From positions 1,488,001 to 1,552,000 of the forward strand of contig OZ251224.1 in NCBI GenBank assembly GCA_965240325.2: 64,000 nucleotides of DNA, given 5' to 3'. This document shows positions 20,625 through 29,805 of the stretch, in pieces. The stretch's first letter is position 1. Every line of letters begins with the position of its first letter. Source of the stretch: Rebecca billardiae RCC1528. Taxonomy: Eukaryota > Haptophyta. A program made the position numbers and the translations under genes. The notes beneath the pieces were generated by a model, which was given only the letters and a program-made list of their open reading frames with translations, had not been told where the DNA came from and did not search any database.

Positions 20625-22942
20625 ATGAAGCCCGTCCGGCGAGCCCCACGGCTTCATACTCTTTACATCGTGGCGACGCTTACGACGACGCCGCCTCGCA
20701 TCGCAGAGCTTGGCCCGACTCTGGACACCATCCAGAACCAGACGCACCCGTTCGACGAGATTGTTCTCAATCTGCCCCCGCGCTCGTTGCGTGACGGCAC
20801 GGCCTACACGCTGCCAGACAGCACTGCGATCGAGCTCAGCTCACGCGGCGTGATCATTCAGTGGGTCGCACGCGACCTGGGCCCCGCGACGAAGCTCGTT
20901 CCGACGATCCGCTACCTGCTTGATCGCCTGCCTATCATCGCGTCGCGCCTCGGCAGCTCTGATGCCGATGCACTCGAGCGCACGCATCTCGTCGAGCTGG
21001 ACGACGACACGGTTTGCGCATCCGCGCCACGACCGCGCACGCGCGCGCTCCCCCGGTGGCACGTCGCCATGCCAGACGCGCCTCGCTCATCACTACGCGT
21101 TGCGTCACGCGTGCGCAGCTGTACCCGCCGACGATGTGCGAGTCGTTTGCCTCGACGGCGCTGCCAAGCACGACCGATGCGGCCGCTGCGTTCGGAGGGA
21201 TGCGGACAGCGCTCGGAGAGGGTCTCTATGGCGTTCTATGGGACGAGCTTCGTCACGGCGCCGAGGCGTGGAATGGAATGGCGTATTCGGCATGGCGCTT
21301 TCCCCTCGCCATCTTTGGCGGCGGGCGCGTCACCGCGTTTGAGGCCTTTGTGGACAATCACACTGACCCGCGCACCGACGCGCTCAAGCTGAGGATGACG
21401 GACGACATGATCTTCTCGGACTACTTGCTGGGCGAGGGCGTGCCGATCTTATTGCACGCCACGCCCGCGCATAGCAAGTTCCCCGTCCTTAACGGCGGCG
21501 TGCGCCAGATGGGCCGTCGCCGGGACGCGCTGCACAAGCAGGATGGTCTGGCCACGGAAATGGCGGCGTTCATTCCTGACGAGTACAAGGGCGAGCTGCG
21601 TGCGTGTCTTAAGGGGCGCGCGTTCAGAGGCCGCTGCGTGCACTACGTTGCCATCGTGCGCTCCGGGGTGCTACCGCACGTCACCGCCGTGGCCAACGCG
21701 CGCTGGCGGAACAGGTCGCGCCCCTCGCCCGCCCAGCCACTCGCTCCGGCGCGCGTCCGCGGATGCGAGAGCCACGGCATCGACGAGAACCTCGCTCGCG
21801 CGCGCGCACGCGCGAGCGGCCTGCAGTACGCCCAAGTGACCGTGAGCACGGGTGGGGCGAAGAGCCCGCGCACGCTGCCGCTCTTCGTGCCATCCCCGCA
21901 GGGAGTGAGTGGTGCCGCATGCGCGCACGCCCGTGCGCAGCGCGGCGTATCCGACAACCCGACGGCATGCGCAGGTGTCTCGTGGCGCGCACACGCTACG
22001 CTCACAGCCGTACTCGCGATGGCTGGCCACGCGTGCGGCGTGGAGGGGCGGCATGACTGCTTCGTGGTGGACACGCGGTGCGAACTCGGCGAGTTCGGCG
22101 TGCACGCCGCCGCGCTCGGGGCGAGCGTGGACTGCTATGAGCCCGACGCTGAGCTCGCCGATGCTGCACGCGAGGCGGCGTGCGTGAACGGCGTGCGCTC
22201 ACGTATGCGCGTGCACGCTGTGCAGCTACCGTCCGCACGCGCCAACCTGCGGACTACCGCCGACGAAGCGGTCCGATACCGGCTCGTGCGCAACAACGCC
22301 TCGCAGCCGACGGCGCGGAAACTCCAGCTGCCGCTGCTTAAGCTCATGCACCCTGCGGTCAAGGCCAAGCTGAGACCACTACTGTGGCGAATTGTGCTGA
22401 GCGCTGGGCAGGACTGGAGCCTATCGAGCCAGGCGAGAAGCCTGAAGTACTTGATGAATGTCGGGGAGCTCAACCACACCGCCTTCATGGTCGAGGTGGA
22501 CGTGCCCGTGAGTCCGACGCTCGAGAAGCAGCTGGACGCATTCGGGGCCGCGCTCAGGCGCACGGCGCACCTGGTGGCTCCGCGCGCGCAGCACGACTGG
22601 GCCAAGGAGGCCAAGGCGCCGGCTTGGCTCGGTATGAGCGCTGCACCCGTCGACGGCGGCCGAATATGCAGCGAGCTGTGGGAGGTGCGCGCGCCCAGCC
22701 GGGAATCCGGGGATGAGGTGATGCAGCCTGCCACGCTGTCGATGCACAGCTGGGCACGGCTGCTGGGCGACATGTACCGCGCGCACACGACTGCTGTGCT
22801 GCTCTTCCTGCCGCCGCAGCTGCTGAAATCACCGCCCGGCATCAGGGGATTGCGCGTGCTCTGTCGGGTGCTGGCCAGCTCTTCTTCGTCCGCCGATTCT
22901 TCGTTGCTGGAGTCGTTGGCGACGGACGGCGAAACTCGGTAG
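20625..22942 (+). CDS. Glycosyltransferase (GT2-like) fused to FkbM-type methyltransferase-like domain; one intron
   Basis: Proposed CDS: join(20625..21011, 21119..22942), 736 aa. The 107-nt intron starts at gtttgc and ends at gcgcag. It joins LDDDT to LYPPTM, restoring a DDD metal/sugar-binding motif (Asp126-128) followed by a typical glycosyltransferase continuation. The N-terminal domain begins IVATLTTTPPRIAEL and IQNQTHPFDEIVLNLP; RMTDDMIFSDYLLGEGVPI lies further on. From about residue 443 there is a Rossmann-like segment (CFVVDTRCELGEFGVHAAAL, CYEPDAELADAA) resembling FkbM-type SAM methyltransferases, with a degenerate glycine motif, so activity is uncertain. There is no signal anchor: the protein starts straight at the catalytic fold, 9 bp after a TIR element, so a 5' part may have been cut off. 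The last ~98 codons are duplicated downstream. Confidence 0.65.
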
Positions 22943-23257
22943 TTGGCCGCCTCGTCGATGGCGGCCGAATATGCAGCGAGCTGTGGGAGGTGCGCGCGCC
23001 CAGCCGGGAATCCGGGGATGAGGTGATGCAGCCTGCCACGCTGTCGATGCACAGCTGGGCACGGCTGCTGGGCGACATGTACCGCGCGCACACGACTGCT
23101 GTGCTGCTCTTCCTGCCGCCGCAGCTGCTGAAATCACCGCCCGGCATCAGGGGATTGCGCGTGCTCTGTCGGGTGCTGGCCAGCTCTTCTTCGTCCGCCG
23201 ATTCTTCGTTGCTGGAGTCGTTGGCGACGGACGGCGAAACTCGGTAGTCGGCCGCCT
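22648..23257 (+). repeat. Tandem duplication (2 x 305 bp) of the glycosyltransferase gene 3' end
   Basis: Units 22648-22952 and 22953-23257 are nearly identical. Both start cgtcga(c/t)ggcggccgaat and both contain the terminal codons and the stop (TAG at 22940 and 23245). The second unit has no start and is non-functional coding debris. Confidence 0.9.
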
Positions 23258-23600
23258 CTGCGGGCGTCAGGACCGTCACTGATCGACATGATGATCGGGC
23301 CCGGCGCGGACTACTACGGTGCGGCCCGCGCTGCCAGGCGACTACTCATCATGATCCGCGGACTCGTCCGTCGTTATACCGGGTTACGACAGCGCAGAAT
23401 ATAAATAGGTTACGTCCGCGGTCCGTCACACGTACAGTCACACTAGTCTAGTCGTGCAGGCGGCGGACTAAGTATGACATTCGGCATCATGTATATTATT
23501 GCTATATCTAATGACCGCGTTCCGCGGTCCTTCCGTAGAACCAACGCAGTTAGGGGCCCGCGGTGTACCCTCCGTCGGCTGCTGTCAGTCTGACATGCGT
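23258..23600. other. Intergenic with R1 repeat and a TATA-like box
   Basis: A tataaatag motif at about 23400 sits in AT-richer DNA. Repeat R1 follows at 23513. No gene is seen. Confidence 0.4.
23513..23581 (+). repeat. Dispersed repeat R1, copy 2
   Basis: gaccgcgttccgcggtcc, then ttccgtagaaccaacgcagt and ggggcccgcggtg. Same unit as at 12.8, 44.05 and 45.4 kb. Confidence 0.8.
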
Positions 23601-23629
23601 AACAGTCGCCTGAGCTGCCACCGCCAACT

Positions 23630-24640
23630 CAGTTGCCGCCCACCGGGCCGGCGGGCCGAGTCACTGTCGCCGACGCCGACGCGCCGCCCGGGCCGCGCGG
23701 GGAAGCGGCCGCCGTGGCGCGGGCCGGCGCGTGCGCGCGTGCGGGCGCACCTGCTTGAGGTGCTCGCGCTGCGCCATGCGCTCGACGACGGGCCGCTGGT
23801 CGCTCAGCCGGCTCGCCTCGTGCCGGCAGAGCGAGAGCGCGCGCCACGCGGCTGCCCCGGCCTGCCGCTGCGCAGCCGCGCACCGAGACCGAGCGGGAGC
23901 TCGGGGTGGAACGAGGCGAGCGGGGCGTCGCGCCTGCCGCCGCGCGTGCGCGCCTGCTCCACCGCGCCGCCGTGCTCGCCCGCCGCCTCCTCCGCCGCGT
24001 CGGCGGCCTCGAAGACGGCGGCGGCCAGCCAGCGGCAGGCAGTCGGAGCCCGTGCGCGCTCAACCGGCGCCGATCGCCTCGACGGCCGTCTACTCCACAG
24101 CTGGCTGCTCGAGCTGCTGCACGGGGCGTCGCGACGAGGGCGCCGCGCGCGCCCAGCGCGTCCGTCGCCGCGTCGCGCAGCGCGTCGAGCTCGGCGCCGC
24201 GCTTCGCCAGCTCGGCGCACAGCGCCTCCGCGCACACGTGCTGGCATGCAGCACGGCCTCTCTAGTCTCTGGCATCAGTGTCGCCGTCGACCGAGTTGAG
24301 GAGGAGCTCGCGCTCGGCGTCGAGGAGCGAGCTCGCGTGCTCGAGCTCGCCCTTCAGCTGCGCGAACTCCGGGCGCATCCGGCTCATCTCCGCTGCGTGG
24401 CTCCGGGCGCGCTCCGATCCTCAAGGCGTCGCCAACGAGCTCGTGAGCGTGCTCCGGACTCGGCTCGCCCTTGCGCGCTCCTCCTCGAGCGACGAACGCG
24501 CCCGCGGGCAGGCTGTTGACCGCCGCCTCCGCCGCGATCTCGCCGCCCCCGCCGCGATCTCGTCGCGCATGCTTTGCAGCGGGGCGCTGTGTGCGCGCCG
24601 TCGGCACGGCCTGGCGAGACTCTGAAGTCTGAGGCGAGAC
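23630..24640 (-). pseudogene. Decayed coiled-coil protein gene
   Basis: Minus-strand peptides typical of coiled coils appear in order but in different frames: SLEEERARASRVRSTL; FAQLKGELEHASSLLDAERE (ending at a stop); CAELAKRGAELDALRDAATD; VFEAADAAEEAAGEHGGAVE; and HEASRLSDQRPVVERMAQRE. Shifting frames and internal stops suggest a pseudogene. A multi-exon gene is possible, since the last piece is followed by a gtgcgc splice-like site near 23753. Parent protein not identified. Confidence 0.4.
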
Positions 24641-25135
24641 CGCGGACCGAGACGCGCGCGACGCCTCGGGGAGAGCCGTCGGAGCGGAGCGCGAGGGCGA
24701 GAGCAGAGCGCGAGGGGGAGACCAGCGGCCGGCCGGCTCCCGCCACCGCGCGCGCACCGCGGCGTACGCGGCGCCGACACGCACGTCCCCGGCCAGGGCG
24801 CCGCAGCGACGAACGCGAACGAGCGAGCGAGCAGCCGTGGGGACTCGCTCGCTACTCGCTAGACGCTCGGGCAAAGACCCTCCGTGCTCGTTCGAATAAA
24901 TATACGGGGCCGCGCGCGCGCCTGGCGGCTCCTGTTTAGTGAATAAGTAGCAAAACTTGATCACTTCCAAGTGCCCGTAGTGTGTGGCCTATGTTTCCAG
25001 CACCAAGTGATGCATCGGTAAATAACAGCGCGCCGCGCGCGCACGCAGTACGCCGACATGCAGTAGTTGAGGAGGACCCTGACCATGCACATCAACATGC
25101 ACTTTCAAAAGGTTGCGCTTAGGCCCGGTTTGTAG

Positions 25136-25375
25136 GCGGGTAACTTGTTACGTTTTAACAAGCCGCCATAGGCGCCATTCAAAGAATCTCGTTTCACATT
25201 AGTGCACAGGCCGGTTCATCCATCGAGGCAGGCGGGTAATGTGGTTGAACAAGCGCTATTCAAAAGGATCTCTTTTAATATTATAAGGCGGTTCATCCAT
25301 CGAGACAGGCGGGTAGGTGTTTAAACAAAGCGCTATTCAGAAGCATCTGGCCTCATAGCTGTTTTCGACCCAAAA
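25136..25375. repeat. Degenerate tandem repeat, three ~80-bp units
   Basis: Recurring blocks: ggcgggta, then (g)ttnaacaa, then gcgctattcaaaaggatctc, then cggttcatccatcgag. Units 2 and 3 (from about 25210 and 25288) are closest; unit 1 is diverged. Confidence 0.75.
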
Positions 25376-25592
25376 CAATCAAACGTCGCTCGGCAAACTC
25401 GTACTCCAGCATACAAGAATGACAAAAATACTCATCACTTGTTTCACCCCCGGGGTATCTGATCCCACGTCCGTCCATCGACTTATGCGGAATGGCGTGG
25501 GCGCGCTTATTTCGTCAAGCGCGTAGTTGCTAATGCAGAGCACTATGGGCCAACGTACCCCTCGAAAAAGCGAAAACTCACCCTCCAACACC

Positions 25593-25705
25593 CCTCAAAA
25601 TCGTCCCCCGTCCCCTTTTCTTTGATCAAAAGATCTTTTTGACAACGTAGTGAGGGCCCCCGGCGGGGCTCCACGCTACGCGCTCCGCCCTACACCGCGG
25701 GCCAT
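25593..25705 (-). repeat. Dispersed repeat R2, copy 2
   Basis: Reads ccccttttctttgatcaaaa, gatctttttgacaacgtagt and ends in ccgcgggccat; reverse of the copy at 11188. Confidence 0.8.
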
Positions 25706-26255
25706 AATCAGCATTGCTGACGACATTATTAATCGGACCCAGTTCCGCATTCTCAGATTTCGGACCGCGGACTCGCGACTCTTCAGTGAGTGAGTGACTC
25801 AGTGACTCTCGCGCGAGCGCGCTGCCTGCCGTGACCGCGGCGCCTCAACACAAAAATTGAATGCCGCGCGACGCTGTAGTGTCAAGTGCTGCGCGCGCTA
25901 GTCTGAGCGAAAGGACAAGCGACAGCGTCTGACACTGCGGCTCAGGCCGCCGCGCCAAACGGGCCCGACGGCGACTCACACGCTGGGGCGCGCAGACCGG
26001 GAGACCGGCGGCGGCAGTCAGTCGGGCCGAGTCCTGGTGCCAGGGCGGTGCCCGAAATCTGGTGCGCCCCCCGCTGGCAGCTGCGGCGACCGAGCCCGAA
26101 AGAGACGGCATGGAGCATGCGCGGCGTGCAGGTACAGATGCTTCTGGTGCGGGTGGAGCGGGGACCAAGAGGCGTTAGGGTCCTCGCAGAGGGCGGGTGT
26201 GTCGATGGGGTCGGGTGCTATGGCTCTCGAGAGCCGAGCTTGAGCTGTGCGCCGG

Positions 26256-27599
26256 TCACGCCTGCAGGGCGACGGGCGGACATTCCTCGCCTAGCACGAC
26301 GCGGAAGAGCGCGGACAGCGCGGGGAGGCAGGCTGCCGAAGTCTCGTCCGCCACGCCCGCGACGCGCAGGTTGTTGTGCAGCATGCGGAGCACGACGTGC
26401 AGCTCCGCCGGAGTCTCAAGGCGCACGAGATCCAGCGGCCGCGCCGCGCCGCCGGCCTCGGCCGCGGCGGCCGCCGCGACGACGGAGAGCTCGCGGATCA
26501 TGTACTCCTGCGGGGAGTACTCCTGCGAGCGCAGGCGCACGAGTCCGGCATCCGTCACGAACGCCTCCACGCACGGCACCCAGCACTGGAAGATGACGCC
26601 GGCGCCCGGCGGGAGCCGCGCGCCGTCGTCGTCGTCAGCCGCGTCGAGTGCCTCGCCCAGGTTGCCAAAGCGCACGGTGAGGTCTCGGCGAGCGGAGAGC
26701 TTGGCCTCCAGCTCGGCCGCGTCGCTCGCGATCGGCCGCGTCACCGCGATCTCGACGGGCACCTCGAGCGCGCCGCCCTCCTCGTCGTACACCGCGCGGT
26801 AGCGCACGCCCTCTAGGATGGACGACGCGACGCGCTCCTGCCGCCGCTGCCACGAGAGCGCGGTCGCGATCGCGTCCGAGACGAGGCCGATCATCTGCGC
26901 GGCCTGCCAGTCGTTCGAGTTGCTCGCCGATTCCGCGTTCGCCGCGTCTTCGATGAGCGCGTACGCGCCCGGCAGGCCGATGAGCTCGCCGTCCATGTCG
27001 CGCGCCGGCACGAGCAGGAGCGCAAACCGCATGCACGCCTCCGCCTCCGCCTTGAAGAGGCTCGAGAGCGAGGCGGTGCGGTGCTCGGCGGTGCTTCCCG
27101 GCGAGGGCGGCGACGGGGGGGAGGTGAGCATGCGCTCGCCCCCGGGCATGAACGGGACGAGCATCCGCGTCGCCCGCGAGTACCGGATCGCGTCGTCGAG
27201 GAGCCCGGCTGCCTCGTCAATTACGCCGTCTCGTCGGAGGCGCTCGGCGGCGTCGAGGAGGATGGTGACGAGCTGGATGGCGGTGTCAACCGCGTGCCGA
27301 GATGAGGATGAGGGCGATGTTGCCTTCGCGGGGTCGCCCACCGCCCCCTCCTCTGCTACCGCCGCCGCCGCCGCGGCGGCACCCCAGAGCGCGCGCTTGT
27401 GCAGCTCCCGCGCCGCGACGACCGCCTGCCACGCGCGCTCCTGGTCGGCGAAGACGGTGCGCGGAGGCGCGGTGTGCAGGAGCGAGAGGATCTGGCCGAG
27501 CTCGCGGACCTCGTCGGAGGAGGGCACGCGCGGCAGCGGCGCCGGGTTGCCGCCGAACGCCGCGCGCGGTTGCTGCTGATGGAGAACAGCCGATGACAT
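26256..27599 (-). CDS. Hypothetical protein, predicted all-helical N-terminal part
   Basis: 447 aa from the ATG at 27599 (MSSAVLHQQQPRAAFGGN). I do not recognise the family. Residues ~25-150 look helical, with TPR-like spacing (AWQAVVAARELHKRALWG, AIQLVTILLDAAERLRRDG, EAAGLLDDAIRYSRATRMLV). A beta-rich-looking segment follows (GVRYRAVYDEEGGALEVPVE, LTVRFGNLGEALDAADDDDG, GVIFQCWVPCVEAFVTDAGL). The C-terminus is helical with Ala tracts. No signal peptide or membrane span is seen. Consistent high-GC coding bias and good length support a real gene. It is on the same strand as the ROK kinase and glycosyltransferase-like genes upstream, but nearly 1 kb away. Confidence 0.7.
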   Translation of the reverse strand: MSSAVLHQQQPRAAFGGNPAPLPRVPSSDEVRELGQILSLLHTAPPRTVFADQERAWQAVVAARELHKRALWGAAAAAAAVAEEGAVGDPAKATSPSSSSRHAVDTAIQLVTILLDAAERLRRDGVIDEAAGLLDDAIRYSRATRMLVPFMPGGERMLTSPPSPPSPGSTAEHRTASLSSLFKAEAEACMRFALLLVPARDMDGELIGLPGAYALIEDAANAESASNSNDWQAAQMIGLVSDAIATALSWQRRQERVASSILEGVRYRAVYDEEGGALEVPVEIAVTRPIASDAAELEAKLSARRDLTVRFGNLGEALDAADDDDGARLPPGAGVIFQCWVPCVEAFVTDAGLVRLRSQEYSPQEYMIRELSVVAAAAAAEAGGAARPLDLVRLETPAELHVVLRMLHNNLRVAGVADETSAACLPALSALFRVVLGEECPPVALQA

Positions 27600-28549
27600 C
27601 AGGCTCCAAGACCGGCCACCTTCTTCCCGCTCGCGCTCGCGAGGCCACAAGGCCGGCCTATCAGGGAGGGATCTGTGTCGACGCAGTCCCAATTCCCTGT
27701 ATCTGACTTCGTCAGCGAGAGAAAACACGCAGCAGGGCCGACGGCCGGCTGGGCCTCGGCTGTACATTCTTGTGACGAGACTTGGCAGATTGATTCGCCT
27801 CCGTAGATTGGCGGCGCTTGTGATTTGCCGGCGGGTGCGCCTTGGCGCATTCTATTGGCCGAAGTGCGAGCTTTGGAACTTTGCGAAGCACCCCGAATAC
27901 CGCTTGGGTAATTGTGGCTCGCTGAAGGCTCCAATTAGCAAATATGTGCGAGATCCGGCAAAAATAATACGTACCAATGACAACGAAGCGGCATGACGAC
28001 TGATCACAGATAGATGTGTATTCATCATCAGGGCCAAACTCCCATGACACTTGCAAGAGCCTGTATTCATTATGACCGCTCAGGCTCTGGATTAGCGAGT
28101 ATCTGGAAGCAAAACAGATTCTACGACAACCACATCACTCCTAGATACTTTCGGCCACACAAGCGAGCCGCGCAGCGCGGGTGGATACGGTGGTATCGCG
28201 CTTTCAGCAGCTCACTGCTCAGGGCCGCGCTCAAGCTTTACCGGACGCGGTGCAGGCTATGCTCTGCCACCAACGCCGACTTCGTGTCGACGATCGGGCA
28301 CTGCCGCCGACGAATCAGCAGACCTGCGCCGTCCTGTGACCTGTGTCGTTAAATCATAGAATCAGTACGTTTCAATAATGGACCCGCGCGCCGGGACGGT
28401 TCACCGCCCTCGGCCCGCGCCGCGGGCCCGGGGCCGTCACGGCACTGCGCGGGCCGCGCACCGATCCGGCCGCGGCGCCTCGGTGCCGCTATGACTATCG
28501 AGACGGCAAGCTCGTCTGCACAGGCCTCGATCGGCGCTCGAGCCTGGGC
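27600..28549. other. Intergenic, nothing identified
   Basis: A 950-bp spacer between two minus-strand genes. AT-richer DNA occurs at 27.9-28.15 kb. A CCAAT-type box (tctattggccg, about 27850) may belong to the 26256-27599 promoter. Only short overlapping frames are present. Confidence 0.4.
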
Positions 28550-29641
28550 CTAGGCTGCGGCCAAGCTGGATGCCCGACGCCCGACGAGCAGGCCCACGGC
28601 GAACGCCAGGCACGCTCCAGCCATGGCCACAGCGCCCGCCGCCAGCGACCGCGTAGCGGTTGGGGTCAGCCCCACCTTGCCGTGCCCGGCGCGCTCTTCG
28701 GCCGCGTCACGAGCGAGCGTGAGCGCGCCCACGAGCCCGGCATCCGCCCCATTCGCCGGCGCCACGATGTACTCGTCGACGCGCTCGGGCGTGAGCTCGT
28801 CCAGCCGGAGGTAGCCGTTGAGCAGCTCGAGGAACTTGGCGCGCACGCGCGGCAGCAGGCTCGCGCGCGCGGGCACGCCGCCGCCGATCACGATGCGCTC
28901 GACCGAGGTGATGAGGGTCAGGTCGACGCAGAGCACGGCGAGATAGTGCGCGCACTGGTCCCACACTGGGTGCGAGTCGGGCAGCGCCGCCAGCTCGCTC
29001 TGCGCGACGCCCGCGCGCGCGGCGAGCGCGGGGGCGCACACGTTCGCCTCGATGCCCGAGGGGATGAGGTGGCCAAGCGTGTTCCGCCAGCTGTCGCCGG
29101 GCGGCGCGGGGGCCGGGCAGTGGCCGGCCTCGGGGTGCAGCATGCCGTGCACAGGAGCGCCATTGATCACCAGGCCGACGCCGATGCCCGTGCCGACCGT
29201 CATGTACGCGCACGAGGTGAGCTGCGGCGCGGACGAGCGCGCCGCGCGGAACTCGGCGACCGCCGGCGCGTTCACGTCCGTGTCGAAGGCGACGGGCACG
29301 CCGAAGTCGGCGGCGCGTAGCATGCCGAGCACATCCACGTCCTGCCACCCGGGTTTGGGCGTCGTCGTGATGAACCCGTACTTTGCGCGGCCACGGCGCG
29401 GCTCGATGGGGCCAAAGGAGGCGACGCCAAGCGCGTCAAACTTGTGGCACGAGAGCCACGCGTGCACGCGCGCGAGCGTCTCCACGGGGTCGCCCGTGAC
29501 GAAGCTCTCGCGTGCGACGATGTTAGAGCACTCGCCCTCCGCGATCGCCACGCGGATGCTCGTGCCGCCCAGCTCGACCGCCGCGAAGCGCGGAGTCGGC
29601 GCCATGCTGAAGTGCGGGGTCCACACCCGGCAGCTGTTCAT
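28550..29641 (-). CDS. ROK-family sugar kinase (fructokinase-like) with C-terminal membrane anchor
   Basis: 363 aa from ATG 29641 (Met13 is an alternative start). The ATP phosphate-binding motif is VELGGTSIRVAI (residues 22-33). FGPIEPRRG and FITTTPKPGWQDVD match the fructokinase subgroup. The catalytic Asp lies in FDTDVNAPAVAEF, and the glycine loop YMTVGTGIGVGLVINGAPVH and HPEAGH follow. ROK kinases phosphorylate hexoses such as fructose with ATP. Oddities: after HPEAGH the usual zinc-binding cysteine cluster (CxxHxxCxE type) is replaced by CPAPAPPGDSWRN...GIEAN, so the structural zinc site is probably lost. The C-terminus is a hydrophobic span (AAGAVAMAGACLAFAVGLLV) followed by GRRASSLAAA, as in tail-anchored proteins, which suggests attachment to an organelle or ER membrane. 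Confidence 0.85.
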   Translation of the reverse strand: MNSCRVWTPHFSMAPTPRFAAVELGGTSIRVAIAEGECSNIVARESFVTGDPVETLARVHAWLSCHKFDALGVASFGPIEPRRGRAKYGFITTTPKPGWQDVDVLGMLRAADFGVPVAFDTDVNAPAVAEFRAARSSAPQLTSCAYMTVGTGIGVGLVINGAPVHGMLHPEAGHCPAPAPPGDSWRNTLGHLIPSGIEANVCAPALAARAGVAQSELAALPDSHPVWDQCAHYLAVLCVDLTLITSVERIVIGGGVPARASLLPRVRAKFLELLNGYLRLDELTPERVDEYIVAPANGADAGLVGALTLARDAAEERAGHGKVGLTPTATRSLAAGAVAMAGACLAFAVGLLVGRRASSLAAA

Positions 29642-29805
29642 AGACACAGTGAGATGATGAACAGACTACCAATAACAGACTATGTACTTTGTCATCACGG
29701 TGACATACTGACACTATCAGGTTTACACTGTCGTGCAGTAGTCAGTACTAAGACTATGACAGTGTTACTCTTAGCCGCCGACTGCCATCACTGGTCTCGA
29801 CCACG

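Larger units (their letters stand above)
24641..26255. other. Low-GC intergenic region with repeats, no supported gene
   Basis: Holds a degenerate ~80-bp tandem repeat (25136-25375), an R2 copy (25593-25705) and, at 25.77-25.81 kb, low-complexity DNA made of gagtgagtgactcagtgact-type words. No coding frame can be supported. Confidence 0.5.
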
